Assembly: GCF_018736145.1 (NCBI RefSeq)
Contig: NZ_CP059997.1
Location: forward strand, 9,981,501-10,045,500
Direction of reading: 5' to 3'
DNA: 64,000 bases
Source of the DNA: Amycolatopsis sp. CA-230715
GTDB taxonomy: Bacteria > Actinomycetota > Actinomycetes > Mycobacteriales > Pseudonocardiaceae
In this document: positions 32,931 through 41,564 of the stretch, in pieces
How the letters are laid out: the number at the start of each line of letters is the position of its first letter
How positions within the stretch are numbered: position 1 is the stretch's first letter
Made by a program: the position numbers and the translations under genes
Notes under the pieces: generated by a model
Database searches by the model: none
What the model saw: the letters and a program-made list of their open reading frames with translations, nothing else
Told to the model about the DNA's origin: nothing

Positions 32931-34262
32931 ATGAGCACCAGGACCATGCATCTCACCGGCGGCATCGACGTCGGCAACGGTTACGTGAAAGGCGTCATCC
33001 GCAACGCCGAGATCGAGCTATTCGACAAGATCGACTTGCCCAGCGCGGTGGCTTCGACCTCGCGCACCAGCCCGAAAGTCCCCATCCCCGACGCCGACGC
33101 CGCCGCTGTCCTCAGCGTGACCGACACCGACGGCGACTTCTACAACAACCTCCACTGCACGCTCACCACTCCCCTGGTCGCCGCAAGCGACCGCCGTATC
33201 TTCGGCCGTGCGGCGCTCCACGTCCGTGCCTCGAAATTCACCGAATTCGAGGTTCTCGGCCAGCACTCGAAAGTCGACCAGGAACTGACCAAAGTGCTCA
33301 TCCTGGGCATCTTCGCCGCGAAGGCCCTGCGCGACCACGTCACCACGCACGGCACGCTGCCCACCGAAGAACTGCGCGTCAGGGTACGCGCGGGACTGGC
33401 GCTGCCGATCCGGGAATTCGTGGCGCGGCGGCACGCCTACGCCGCGGAGTTCACCGGTACCCCTGGGTCGGCGGACCCGGTGGTGCATCTGGTGACCATC
33501 AAGAACTTCTCGACGCCGGTGTCGGTGCGCCTGGAGTTCGTCGATGTCCGGGTCATCGCCGAGGGCGCCTCCGCGCAGTTCGCGATCAGCGACAAGGGCG
33601 AGCCACTGGCGGAGCTCCTGCTGGCTGATCTGCGGCAGCGTGAGCCGGGCGCCCTCGAGAACATCACCGCCGCGGACCTGGTGGCCGCACGGAACACCAT
33701 CGGCGTCGACGTCGGCGAGGGCACGGTGAACTTCCCGGTCTTCACCGACACCCAGTTCAATTCCGAGGCCGCGGCGACCCTCGACGAGGGATACGGCACG
33801 GTGCTGCTGAACGCCATGGAGCGCATGAACGACGCCGACAAGAACCTGAGGTTCGCCAGCCGTAAGCAGCTCGCCGACTTCCTCCAGCACGAACCGTCAC
33901 CGATGCAGCAGAACCGTCACAAGAACGCCGGCGGCTACGTTTTCGACGAGGCACGATACCTGGTCGCCTCGATCGTCTCGGCTTTCGGCGACGTTCTCTC
34001 GCAGGCGGGCGCGACGACCGAGGCGGTGTACGTCTACGGCGGCGGCTCCGGCCCGATCAAGGAGCTTTTGTACCCGGCCCTGCTCACCGCCGCGGGAGAC
34101 ATCCCGGTGCTCTACCTGGACGCGAGCTACTCGCGGCATCTCAACAGGGAGGGGCTCTACCTGGCCGCGCGGACCGCCGAGGTCGCCGCCGGTGACGCGG
34201 TGGAGACCGAACCGGGCGAACAGCCGTCGAAGACCGGCAAGACCCAGCGGGTGGCGGTGTGA
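32931..34262 (+). CDS. parM: ParM/StbA-like actin-family plasmid segregation ATPase
   Basis: 443 aa. Actin-fold signatures: phosphate 1 GGIDVGNGYVKG (about 10-21), phosphate 2 TIGVDVGEGTVNF (about 255-270) and adenosine motif VYVYGGGSGPIKE (about 366-378). Polymerises with ATP to push replicon copies apart in type II partition, linked to the centromere by the ParR-like protein. It is longer than R1 ParM (320 aa), with an insertion-rich middle and a disordered C-terminal tail. Second gene of a three-gene plus-strand operon (parR-parM-M50 protease). Confidence 0.87.
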   Translation: MSTRTMHLTGGIDVGNGYVKGVIRNAEIELFDKIDLPSAVASTSRTSPKVPIPDADAAAVLSVTDTDGDFYNNLHCTLTTPLVAASDRRIFGRAALHVRASKFTEFEVLGQHSKVDQELTKVLILGIFAAKALRDHVTTHGTLPTEELRVRVRAGLALPIREFVARRHAYAAEFTGTPGSADPVVHLVTIKNFSTPVSVRLEFVDVRVIAEGASAQFAISDKGEPLAELLLADLRQREPGALENITAADLVAARNTIGVDVGEGTVNFPVFTDTQFNSEAAATLDEGYGTVLLNAMERMNDADKNLRFASRKQLADFLQHEPSPMQQNRHKNAGGYVFDEARYLVASIVSAFGDVLSQAGATTEAVYVYGGGSGPIKELLYPALLTAAGDIPVLYLDASYSRHLNREGLYLAARTAEVAAGDAVETEPGEQPSKTGKTQRVAV

Positions 34263-34269
34263 ACGCCTG

Positions 34270-35712
34270 ATGATCACTGTTCTGCTCTACATCGTCGGCG
34301 CCACGGTGTTCCTCGCCGCGCTTCACGCGTCGATCGCACTCCACGAGCTCGGGCATCTGTATTTCGCGAAGAAGTTCGGGTGCCGGGTCAGCCAGTACAT
34401 GGTCGGCTTCGGCCCCACCGTCTGTTCGTGGAAGCGGGGTGAGACCGAGTACGCAATCAGGCTGATCCCCCTGGGCGGCTACGTCAGGATCATCGGCATG
34501 CTGCCACCGCTGACGGACCGCGAGAAGTGCGTCGCGCGGGGCGAAACCCTGTCAGAGCGGGAAGACGCACCGGGCATCACACCCGGTGGCCTGGACGACG
34601 ACCTCGGGGAATCCGGTTCCGACAGCGAGTCGCGCGTCCACACACTCCGCAGGCCGAGATTGGGCTTGTTCGCGCACATGATCTCGTTGACCCGCTCCGC
34701 CGAGTTCGACCTCATCAAACCTGGTGACTCCGATCGCTTGTTCTACAAGCTTCCGGCGAGGAAGAAGATCTTGGTGATGCTCGCCGGTCCGGCCGTCAAT
34801 ATCGTCGTGGCGTTCCTGTGCTGTCTCTGGGTGTACGGCATCTACGGGGTGCACTCGGCCGAGCCGACGGGGACCACGGTGATCAGCCGGGTGTTCGAGT
34901 GCGCCACTCCCGGTCTTGTACGCGGGGCTGCCTGCGAGCCGGGCGCGACCCCGTCTCCCGCCAAAGCCATGGGGCTGCGACCGGGCGACGAGATCGTGAG
35001 CGTCAACGGTCAGGTCGTGTCCTCGTGGGCGCAGCTGTCCGACCGGCTTCAGGACAACCACGATGGCGATCTGCGGCTCCAGGTCCGCCGCGGCGGTCGG
35101 CTGGTCCCTCTTCGGCAGGTCGACGCCGCCGTGCTCGATCGCGACCACACCATTTCCGGCCGGGACCAGCTCGCCGGTTGCCTGGGCGCCGAACCCGAAC
35201 AGCGTGAGATGGTGACCCGGCTAGGCCCGATCTCCACTGTGCTGCGCATGGGCGAGTTCACCGCGGACACCGTCGCGGGCGTGGCCCATCTCCCGAGCCG
35301 CGTGTGGAACGTCGCTCAGGCGATCGTCGGCCACGCCGAGCGCGGTCAGGACAGTCCACTGTCGATCGTCGGTGCGTCCCGGCTCGCGGCCGAGATCCTC
35401 TCCTCCGACGTGCCCGACCTCGATGCCGGCACCAAAGTGGCGTTTCTGGTCATGGTGGTCGGCGTGGTCAACCTCGCTGTCGGTGTACTCAACCTGATCC
35501 CACTCATGCCACTGGACGGCGGCCACATCACCGCCGCCGCCTGGGAGGGCATCCGCAGACGGCTGGCCAGGCTCCGGCGGCGACCCGATCCGGGGTACGT
35601 CAATGTCACCGCGCAACTCCCTGCGGCGTACTGCGTAGTACTTGTCTTGGTGGTGATGAGTGTCGTGCTCATCATCGGCGACCTCGTGGTGCCTGTCCGC
35701 TCAGGACTGTGA
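34270..35712 (+). CDS. site-2 (M50) intramembrane zinc protease with PDZ domain
   Basis: 480 aa. Zinc motif HELGH (25-29) in the first membrane segment, PLGGYVR near 67-73, hydrophobic segment with LAGPAVNIVVAF (about 171-182), PDZ-like GLRPGDEIVSVNGQ (about 238-251), and LDGGH (415-419) with flanking membrane helices. This is the RseP/Rip1 arrangement. S2P enzymes release membrane-tethered anti-sigma or regulatory proteins. The start lies 7 bp after the parM stop with no strong Shine-Dalgarno, so translation may be coupled. A protease of this class in a partition operon is unusual; the substrate is unknown. Confidence 0.9.
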   Translation: MITVLLYIVGATVFLAALHASIALHELGHLYFAKKFGCRVSQYMVGFGPTVCSWKRGETEYAIRLIPLGGYVRIIGMLPPLTDREKCVARGETLSEREDAPGITPGGLDDDLGESGSDSESRVHTLRRPRLGLFAHMISLTRSAEFDLIKPGDSDRLFYKLPARKKILVMLAGPAVNIVVAFLCCLWVYGIYGVHSAEPTGTTVISRVFECATPGLVRGAACEPGATPSPAKAMGLRPGDEIVSVNGQVVSSWAQLSDRLQDNHDGDLRLQVRRGGRLVPLRQVDAAVLDRDHTISGRDQLAGCLGAEPEQREMVTRLGPISTVLRMGEFTADTVAGVAHLPSRVWNVAQAIVGHAERGQDSPLSIVGASRLAAEILSSDVPDLDAGTKVAFLVMVVGVVNLAVGVLNLIPLMPLDGGHITAAAWEGIRRRLARLRRRPDPGYVNVTAQLPAAYCVVLVLVVMSVVLIIGDLVVPVRSGL

Positions 35713-35929
35713 GGGTTACGGCAGTGGTAGGGCGAGGAGAGATCCATCAGCGTGACAGGCGACGACGAGGCTGAGAGGCGAGAACCAGAACCGCGCGGGC
35801 TACGACGCGCATGGGTCGGCACGTAGCGTTCCCGGTCTCTCGGCAATCGCGTTCCGCTCGGCAGGGTCGGCTCCTGTGATGTCACGGTCGGGCCGCCGAC
35901 ATCGGAGGGGTGGCGAGCGGCGGGCTCCG

Positions 35930-35977
35930 AAAAAAGAGACCTCCCCGGCGTCAGCGTCGCGCTGGTGCCCGGGAGGT
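35930..35977 (-). terminator. intrinsic terminator of the two-TM protein gene
   Basis: Stem 35939-35949/35967-35977 (10 pairs, one C-C mismatch) followed on the minus strand by six T (A-run 35930-35935). It also separates the converging M50 protease gene. Confidence 0.8.
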
Positions 35978-36033
35978 ATCGATGATCGCGGTCGTCACGC
36001 ATCAGACCTCGATGCCCGCCGGTCGGCTCGCGC

Positions 36034-37011
36034 TCACGTCTCCGGGCGGCCGCCTCGTGCATCTGTGGCCGGTCTCTTCGACGTGAACAGGTTTCGCGCA
36101 CGCCACGACAGCATACGGCGAAGTCGTGACCTCGGCGAGGGCCGTTGTTCCCAGGGGAATTCTCCGGCGCCGGTGATGTCCCGGGCGGCGGTGATGTAGG
36201 CGAATACCGTCTGTGGCAGGGCTTCGGCCGCGGCTGACAGCTGCCGGAGTTCGGTGTGACTGGGCAGCCTCGCGAGGATGCCCTCGGTGCGTGCCGCCAG
36301 GTTGTTGTGTCGCAGTTTCGCTTCCCAGGCACGGGTCAGCTCGAGACAGCCGCGTACGTGCCGCAGGGCGTCCTTCAGGGCATCGTCGATCGCATGAACG
36401 ACCTCGCGTGCCGACGTGGCTAGCTCACCCACTGCGGGATCAGGATCGGACGCGAGTTCGTTGGTCAGATCCCGCGCCGCGCGAGTTCGGTCCAGGTAGC
36501 ACAAGGTCTTCCAGACCACGCGATGCGCCTCACGCGGGATGGCGGGGTCTATCCAGGTGCGAGCCGGGCTGCGGTGCAGTTCATCCACACCGGCGATCAG
36601 TGTTCGCGCCGCCTCGCCGGCTGTGCCGAGGTCGGTAAAATCGCGGCCCCGGAAAAAGAACTGGCCCCGCACTCGATCCAGTCTGCATGGCCTCCCCCGT
36701 GCGTGGTCATGCTCGGTGATCATGGTGGCCGCGTCGTACCAGCCGACCACGACGCTCGCGCATACGGCGACGATTCCGGCGCTCAGCAGGAACACTGTGG
36801 TAAGAACGCTCTCGGACAGCGCCGCGACAGTCACCTGAGCCACCCCGATCAGTCCGGCGAGGACAGTGATCGGATGTAGTGCCGCACGGACGCGCTCGCC
36901 GCGCCACCGCGACCGCGAAACAGCGGGGTTCAGCAGCAACGCGTCCGGTCCGTCGGGGAAGGTCGCCGGCCGCACCGGCGTCGATGTGCCGGCCAGGTCG
37001 TGGTGTGTCAT
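36034..37011 (-). CDS. membrane protein with two N-terminal transmembrane helices (325 aa)
   Basis: Residues about 45-65 (ALHPITVLAGLIGVAQVTVA) and 70-92 (LTTVFLLSAGIVAVCASVVVGW) are membrane helices. The remaining 230 residues are cytoplasmic and helical with many His/Arg/Glu, and the C-terminus is very basic (RSRLRRMLSWRARN). No family recognised. ATG 37011 is preferred to GTG 37023 on ribosome-site grounds. It converges on the parRM-protease operon, so it might be the protease's membrane target, but that is speculation. Confidence 0.65.
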   Translation of the reverse strand: MTHHDLAGTSTPVRPATFPDGPDALLLNPAVSRSRWRGERVRAALHPITVLAGLIGVAQVTVAALSESVLTTVFLLSAGIVAVCASVVVGWYDAATMITEHDHARGRPCRLDRVRGQFFFRGRDFTDLGTAGEAARTLIAGVDELHRSPARTWIDPAIPREAHRVVWKTLCYLDRTRAARDLTNELASDPDPAVGELATSAREVVHAIDDALKDALRHVRGCLELTRAWEAKLRHNNLAARTEGILARLPSHTELRQLSAAAEALPQTVFAYITAARDITGAGEFPWEQRPSPRSRLRRMLSWRARNLFTSKRPATDARGGRPET

Positions 37012-37095
37012 CGCGGTGTCCACTCAACCATGCACGGGAATCGTCGTTGCGCTTCAGGGGTTTCGGAGTGCCCGTGCGGATCCGCGCCCGACCAG

Positions 37096-37146
37096 GGGGT
37101 CGCCTCCAGGACCGAAGTCTCCGCTCCCGGTCCTGGAGGCGACCCC
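37096..37146 (-). terminator. 18-bp perfect hairpin after the NADAR gene
   Basis: Arms 37096-37113/37129-37146 with a 15-nt loop, 15 bp downstream of the minus-strand stop at 37161. Confidence 0.8.
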
Positions 37147-37160
37147 TCGTGAACGAGTGG

Positions 37161-37625
37161 TCAGGGACGCGCTGCGCCACGCTGGTTCGCACGGATCGCC
37201 ATCAGCAGCTCGCCGAGCATGTTCGTCCCAGGGACCGGCAGGTGCCGCGGACACAAGCACACCCCCCAGAACTGATCATGCCACTGGTTTGTCTCCAGGA
37301 GTGCGAGATCGTCGGTGGCATCAAGCCGGGACGCGAGTGCGGGCACGGCGAACTTCGCCCTCAGCACGCGCTGCATGGCCCACACCCGTACACCGGCGTT
37401 CCATTCCGGGCGGAGGGTCACCCGGCGGCCCAGGCGCTTGCTCTTGCCCGGTGTCGGCGCGTCGAGCACGCTCTGCCGCTCGACCGGATCGAGCGTCTTC
37501 AAGGCGTTGAAGGCGTGTTCACCGGACGGGACTTCCACACCCAGCTCCGGCACGAAGAACGGCACGGTGTCGAAGTTGGACAGGAACGCGAGGTCGCCCT
37601 GGAACATGGGCTGTTGCTCGGACAC
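37161..37625 (-). CDS. NADAR-family (YbiA-like) protein
   Basis: 154 aa, family length. Seen signatures: FLSNF near residue 15, SGEHAFNALK, KRLGRRV..LRPEWN, LETNQWHDQFWGVC and GTNMLGELLMAIR. NADAR proteins are N-glycosidases acting on riboflavin intermediates or reversing guanine ADP-ribosylation, so a phage or plasmid copy could counter ADP-ribosylating toxins. The GTG start at 37625 has AGGGGAAAG upstream. A dispersed palindrome (37681-37697) lies 56 bp before the start. Confidence 0.88.
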   Translation of the reverse strand: MSEQQPMFQGDLAFLSNFDTVPFFVPELGVEVPSGEHAFNALKTLDPVERQSVLDAPTPGKSKRLGRRVTLRPEWNAGVRVWAMQRVLRAKFAVPALASRLDATDDLALLETNQWHDQFWGVCLCPRHLPVPGTNMLGELLMAIRANQRGAARP

Positions 37626-37680
37626 GAGTCACTTTCCCCTTACGTGGTGGTCACGGATCTACTTCTCATCACCGAGTCCG

Positions 37681-37697
37681 GATCAGCTGCGCTGATC
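37681..37697. repeat. dispersed palindrome copy a
   Basis: GATCAGC-TGC-GCTGATC preceded by CCG. About 64 bp (centre) upstream of the NADAR start and 118 bp after the stop of the preceding gene. Confidence 0.85.
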
Positions 37698-37814
37698 TTC
37701 CGCTCGTGCTGGCGGCACGACTGTTGGCGTGTCGGAATTGCGGCATTGGACGATGCCCAGCATCGCTGGAACAGTCGTGTGGCGCATCCACACCCGAGCA
37801 CCTCGAGATCGATG

Positions 37815-38045
37815 TCACCCGAGCCGGTGATGCACCCGCACCGTGCCGTCATCGGTGATCTGGTAACCGTGTGACCGACAGGCGGGGCACGTGTCGAGCC
37901 ACCGTGTGCCGTCGTGGCCCAGCTGCTCGGCGGCGAGGGTATTCATGCTGCAGAGAACACCTCCATGGCGGTCACGCTGCACGTAGGTCTTCTCCACCCG
38001 AACCGGGTACATGTCGCTGCCTTCGCATTCGAGAAAGCGTGTCAT
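37815..38045 (-). CDS. hypothetical Cys-containing protein (76 aa)
   Basis: Small protein with an early Cys, a mid Cys (GGVLCSMNTL) and DTCPACRSHGYQ (CxxC), so possibly zinc-binding. GAGAGGA precedes the ATG at 38045. First gene of a short unit ending in palindrome copy a. Function unknown. Confidence 0.62.
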   Translation of the reverse strand: MTRFLECEGSDMYPVRVEKTYVQRDRHGGVLCSMNTLAAEQLGHDGTRWLDTCPACRSHGYQITDDGTVRVHHRLG

Positions 38046-38155
38046 CGCCAGTCCTCTCGTTCGTCGGTGACGGTCGACTCGAGGTGTCAGGTTGCCTGGA
38101 TCCTCATTGCTGATGTCCCATACCTATCCGAATGTGTTGTCGGCCAACGTCGTCC

Positions 38156-38185
38156 GCGATCGCCGCGGTCCACCGCGGCGATCGC
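38156..38185 (-). terminator. 13-bp perfect hairpin
   Basis: Arms 38156-38168/38173-38185, 4-nt loop, ending 4 bp from the minus-strand stop at 38190. Confidence 0.75.
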
Positions 38186-38189
38186 GCTG

Positions 38190-39173
38190 TCAGAGATCTT
38201 CATCGTCGGTGACGTCGTCGTCACTGTCGTCGTCATACCCTGTCGCCGCGTCGATGCTGTCGCCGAGTGTTCGGAGATGTCGTTCGCCCACCTTCATCAG
38301 ATACGCGCCCTTGTTCCACAGCATCTTTGCCCGCTCGATCGACAGGACGCCGGTGTCGAGTTCTGGGACCAGCTGGACAAGTTGCTCGAGAGCCTGCTTG
38401 TAGTCGTCGCTGTCACCGGGGCGCACAATCACGTAGCCGTGTGCGTGTTCTTTGAGGAAGTTGTCGAAATAGACGTCAGGAAATATCTTGAAATTTACGC
38501 TGCCGATCGGGCGCTCGTGTTTGACACACCATGCCTGGTGGGGACCAGGAGAGATCTCAGAGACAATGATGTGCTCAGGCAAAACCCACCCGAAAAGTGA
38601 TTTGCAGCCCTTGTCGTCAACGGGCGGTGTGACCTGCGGCGTCGCGTCTGACTCGTCGCCGCGGCGCATGCCCGACGGATGCTGGCCGGAACGGCTGGCG
38701 ACTGGCTGGCCAGGAGTGTTCGGCGTGTGGGCCGACCGTGTTGTGGTGATGGGCTTCGCCGGGTCGAGATACACGTGACGGCCGTTGTCGTCGCGGATCA
38801 TCGGCCCCGCGCCGCCGAGGCCGACGTGATCGTCGTACAACACGGTGAACTCACCTTCCGCGGCGGTATCGTCGGGCAGCTCGGCGAATTTCCCTGTGCC
38901 ACGGAGCCTGACTCCGGTCGTGATGCCGTGCGCGCGCTCGGAGACAGTGTCCGCCTTGACGGTTTCGCGTTGTGTCGCATCCGAGAGGGAGTCGATCGCG
39001 TCCAGAGTCGCGCTGTACGCCTCGTCGGCGTCCTGGCGGGTGTTGTTGAGTCCGCTCCAGTAGCACGCGAGGTTCTCTTTGTGGCGCAGGTCCGCGACGG
39101 CGACCTTGGCGGCGATGCGAAGTTCATCGATACTCTCGTCCGGGTTGTCGGACTGGTGTTGGTGCTCTGTCAT
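38190..39173 (-). CDS. hypothetical protein with acidic tail (327 aa)
   Basis: N-terminal helical module (AAKVAVADLRHKENLACYW, then AYSATLDAIDSLSDA) resembles the 102-aa protein at 40196-40504. The middle is Pro-rich; the C-terminal domain contains PHQAWCVKHERPIGSVNF and ends in a run of Asp/Glu. GAAGAGG site; the ATG overlaps the preceding stop (TGATGA), indicating translational coupling with 39173-39523. No family recognised. Confidence 0.65.
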   Translation of the reverse strand: MTEHQHQSDNPDESIDELRIAAKVAVADLRHKENLACYWSGLNNTRQDADEAYSATLDAIDSLSDATQRETVKADTVSERAHGITTGVRLRGTGKFAELPDDTAAEGEFTVLYDDHVGLGGAGPMIRDDNGRHVYLDPAKPITTTRSAHTPNTPGQPVASRSGQHPSGMRRGDESDATPQVTPPVDDKGCKSLFGWVLPEHIIVSEISPGPHQAWCVKHERPIGSVNFKIFPDVYFDNFLKEHAHGYVIVRPGDSDDYKQALEQLVQLVPELDTGVLSIERAKMLWNKGAYLMKVGERHLRTLGDSIDAATGYDDDSDDDVTDDEDL

Positions 39174-39523
39174 CAGTACCTCTTCATGTCATGTCGCAGA
39201 CAGCCTTCTCGGCTTCGGCGCGGACGTCGCGCGTCGGGTTCTCTCCCGTTTAGGCTGGCGAACAGTTCGTCGACACTGGCCTGGTCGAGCTTCGGAGTGG
39301 CGCTCTTCTCGATCGTCCACACCGCGACCGGTCGGCCTCGCACCTGTCGGGCCATCTCTCGTGCCTGGGCGAGCGCGGCTTCGCGAACGGCGTCCAGCGG
39401 TGCTTCAGGAAGGAGCCGGCACGGCCCTTCCTCGCAGATGACTGAGGCGAGCCACTGTCCGGCGCGAGACGGGTGGCGATGCAGCACGCAGGCGATGCGG
39501 ACGGTGTCGTCTGGATGTGTCAT
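39173..39523 (-). CDS. hypothetical protein (116 aa)
   Basis: Begins THPDDTVRIACVLHRHP, contains Cys-rich ICEEGPCRLLP, then an Arg/Ala helix and a basic C-terminus. AAGGAG precedes ATG 39523. Its stop overlaps the start of the 327-aa gene. Function unknown. Confidence 0.62.
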   Translation of the reverse strand: MTHPDDTVRIACVLHRHPSRAGQWLASVICEEGPCRLLPEAPLDAVREAALAQAREMARQVRGRPVAVWTIEKSATPKLDQASVDELFASLNGREPDARRPRRSREGCLRHDMKRY

Positions 39524-39578
39524 CGGAGCTCCTTCACGGAGGCATTGCCACACACGACGTCTCAATATCGACGGAAAG

Positions 39579-39616
39579 CCCGATCGACCAGGCACCATGG
39601 AGTCTGGTCGATCGGG
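39579..39616. terminator. 13-bp hairpin
   Basis: Perfect arms 39579-39591/39604-39616, upstream of the 116-aa gene; one of two hairpins in this gap. Confidence 0.5.
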
Positions 39617-39668
39617 GCACGATGCCACACGCTGTCAGTGCCGATGTGGGCACTCGCGGTCGAGTGGG

Positions 39669-39708
39669 CCACAGTGGATGCGGTCCTGGACGTGATCATC
39701 CACTGTGG
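39669..39708 (-). terminator. 11-bp hairpin after the 77-aa gene
   Basis: Perfect arms 39669-39679/39698-39708, 10 bp past the minus-strand stop at 39719. Confidence 0.6.
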
Positions 39709-39718
39709 ACCGCGCGTA

Positions 39719-39952
39719 CTAACCGCCGTAGTCAGAGTCAGACTGGTCCACGAGCTGGAGCTCGGTGTCCAGGTGCTTCAGGGTCTTGCGGACGGCCCCA
39801 GACAGGGTGTCCTCGCACGTCGTGACGGACACCACGTCACGATGCTTCTGTGGACTGCCGTCTTTGATCGTCTTGTTGTACCTATCGGTTTCCGGTTCTG
39901 TCGCTTCAGTGATCTCTTTGATCGAAACCTGGATCACGTAGTGTTTGGCCAT
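39719..39952 (-). CDS. hypothetical protein (77 aa)
   Basis: Begins AKHYVIQVSIKEITEATEP and continues with a polar Lys/Asp/Thr-rich stretch; probably a small beta-alpha protein. The start at 39952 is one of two close ATGs (the other at 39961), and neither has a strong ribosome site. Preceded by palindrome copy b about 83 bp upstream and followed by a hairpin, so it is a monocistronic unit. Confidence 0.6.
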   Translation of the reverse strand: MAKHYVIQVSIKEITEATEPETDRYNKTIKDGSPQKHRDVVSVTTCEDTLSGAVRKTLKHLDTELQLVDQSDSDYGG

Positions 39953-40025
39953 CACGCCCATCCCTGCCTGTCGGGCCACCGGGTGTGTGACCCGGCCAGC
40001 GAGTGTGCTTATCACCGCTCGCTCC

Positions 40026-40044
40026 GGATCAGCTGCGCTGATCC
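40026..40044. repeat. dispersed palindrome copy b
   Basis: GGATCAGC-TGC-GCTGATCC, in the gap upstream of the 77-aa gene. Confidence 0.85.
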
Positions 40045-40195
40045 TGCCCACCGGTATCCGCGACGTGGCACCGAACAGTGCATCGTGCGGTGCGACAACC
40101 GTCACCAGCACCGGGTCCCCGCGGCGGGCGTTCCTCTTCCCCTGGTCACCCGCCGACGCGATCACGCGAATGCGTGCGAGCACGGGAGCGTGTTG

Positions 40196-40504
40196 CTATC
40201 GAGCATCGTTCCAGGCGTCCAGTACGGCGCGCAGTTCCGCGCGCAGGGCGCTGTCTGTGTCGGTGGGCTGGGTACGCGTCACCGCATCCGCGAGCGTGTC
40301 GATGGCGGTGAGAGCAGCGTTGTAGGCGTACGCGGCGCCCTCGCGGGCGTCGTCGACGATCGCGGCGCCGCACTGCTCGTCCCATTCGGCGCTACACGCG
40401 GCGTTCTCCTGGAGCAGTGCTTGACGAACAGCATCGTGAGCGGCGACACGACGCGCGTCGATGGTGGTGTCCTGGTCATCGGGCTTGTCGTCGATGTCTG
40501 TCAT
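40196..40504 (-). CDS. hypothetical helical protein (102 aa)
   Basis: All-helical and acidic. AVRQALLQENAACSAEW and AYNAALTAIDTLADAVTR match the N-terminal module of the 327-aa protein (38190-39173), so the two are paralogues. GAAAGG upstream of ATG 40504. Function unknown. Confidence 0.62.
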   Translation of the reverse strand: MTDIDDKPDDQDTTIDARRVAAHDAVRQALLQENAACSAEWDEQCGAAIVDDAREGAAYAYNAALTAIDTLADAVTRTQPTDTDSALRAELRAVLDAWNDAR

Positions 40505-40544
40505 CGCAAGGCCTTTCGTCGCTCGCCACGCGCACGGTGACTGG

Positions 40545-40922
40545 TCAGTAAGGCGGGATACCGAGCGACCACTCGACCTGCTCCTGTTCCCGCGTGTCCC
40601 AGCAACCTCGGTCTTCGAAGGATCGTTCCACCGAGCGGTCGACCGCTCGTTCCGCTTCGGCCTGCGCTCGCGCCTCTTCGCCAGCGTCGAAGCACGCACG
40701 GATGTGGTTCACGCTGGCGTGCCGCACCATCCGGTCATTCACCACATCGGAACAGTGGCCGCAGACCACACCGGACAGCGTCGCTTCTGGCTGGCCGAAC
40801 CAGTAGTGGCGCAGGAGGTCGTCGACGGGCGCGGCCGCGAACACGGCCATCGGGATAGCGGGAGAGCCCACGATGCCATTGATGTGATCGTTGGTGTACA
40901 GGTGCAGACTGGTCACGGACAT
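40545..40922 (-). CDS. hypothetical protein (125 aa)
   Basis: Contains VVCGHCSDVV (CxxC) with His residues and an Arg/Glu-rich helix (EEARAQAEAERAVDRSVERS). GGAGAG precedes ATG 40922. The stop lies 41 bp before the next gene's start. Possible zinc-binding protein; no family recognised. Confidence 0.62.
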   Translation of the reverse strand: MSVTSLHLYTNDHINGIVGSPAIPMAVFAAAPVDDLLRHYWFGQPEATLSGVVCGHCSDVVNDRMVRHASVNHIRACFDAGEEARAQAEAERAVDRSVERSFEDRGCWDTREQEQVEWSLGIPPY

Positions 40923-41040
40923 CGTTTCTCTCCAAGTGGTCGTTCGCGCCAGACGGGCATCAGAAGTGCTTGTCATCACGGAAAACACTACGGGTGGCGG
41001 CGTGTTTCACGGGTCAGGCTCAGGGACATTCTCGATCACG

Positions 41041-41073
41041 GCGCCCCCGCCGGCGGCAGTCCGGCGGGGGCGC
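41041..41073 (-). terminator. 13-bp G/C-rich hairpin
   Basis: Perfect arms 41041-41053/41061-41073 lying 14 bp downstream of the minus-strand stop at 41087. Confidence 0.75.
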
Positions 41074-41086
41074 GTGGGCGGGAGCA

Positions 41087-41251
41087 CTAGTCTCCGTAGG
41101 TCTCGGTGGTCTCCTCATTCTCGCCGTACAGGGCGCCGGTCGTGTCCGCGTCCACACGGGCCTTCATGGTCGCGAAGTCCACGTAGGACAAAATCGGCTC
41201 CATGTCGTCGCTCCACACGAACCAGGAGCCGTCCGCTGCTGCGTCTGCCAT
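41087..41251 (-). CDS. small acidic protein (54 aa)
   Basis: Begins ADAAADGSWFVWSDDMEP and ends in a Glu/Thr-rich tail. An excellent AGGAGGTGA site before ATG 41251, and placement 5 bp after the previous gene's stop, support a real micro-gene at the end of the 42.8-41.1 kb operon. Function unknown. Confidence 0.65.
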   Translation of the reverse strand: MADAAADGSWFVWSDDMEPILSYVDFATMKARVDADTTGALYGENEETTETYGD

Positions 41252-41255
41252 CTGC

Positions 41256-41561
41256 TCACCTCCTATCCCATGCCTGCACTCGTGGCGTGATGCGGTACTG
41301 GGACAACAGCCACTCGGCCTCTCGACGTGGTGTGTATTCTCGTGGCCGACGCATCCGCTGGCGCACTGTCGAGATTGCGGCAGCCAACTCGTCCGCCGTG
41401 ATCTCTGGCTCGGCTGGGAACAACGGAACCCACTCGTCGTCGAACTTGTCGAGCGGCGACACATCATCTGAGTCCGGGTGGAGTTCCACCCAGGACCCGT
41501 GTTCCTCACTCCACGCGATGGGGCGTCCGTGCGCGTTGAGGTAAACGGTAGCGGTTGCCAT
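41256..41561 (-). CDS. hypothetical protein (101 aa)
   Basis: N-terminal beta-strand type (ATATVYLNAHGRPIAW) followed by an acidic linker and a basic helix (RQRMRRPREYTPRREAEW). GGGAGG upstream of ATG 41561, which follows the preceding stop by 3 bp. Member of a tight operon with the 352-aa gene. Unknown. Confidence 0.62.
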   Translation of the reverse strand: MATATVYLNAHGRPIAWSEEHGSWVELHPDSDDVSPLDKFDDEWVPLFPAEPEITADELAAAISTVRQRMRRPREYTPRREAEWLLSQYRITPRVQAWDRR

Positions 41562-41564
41562 GGC

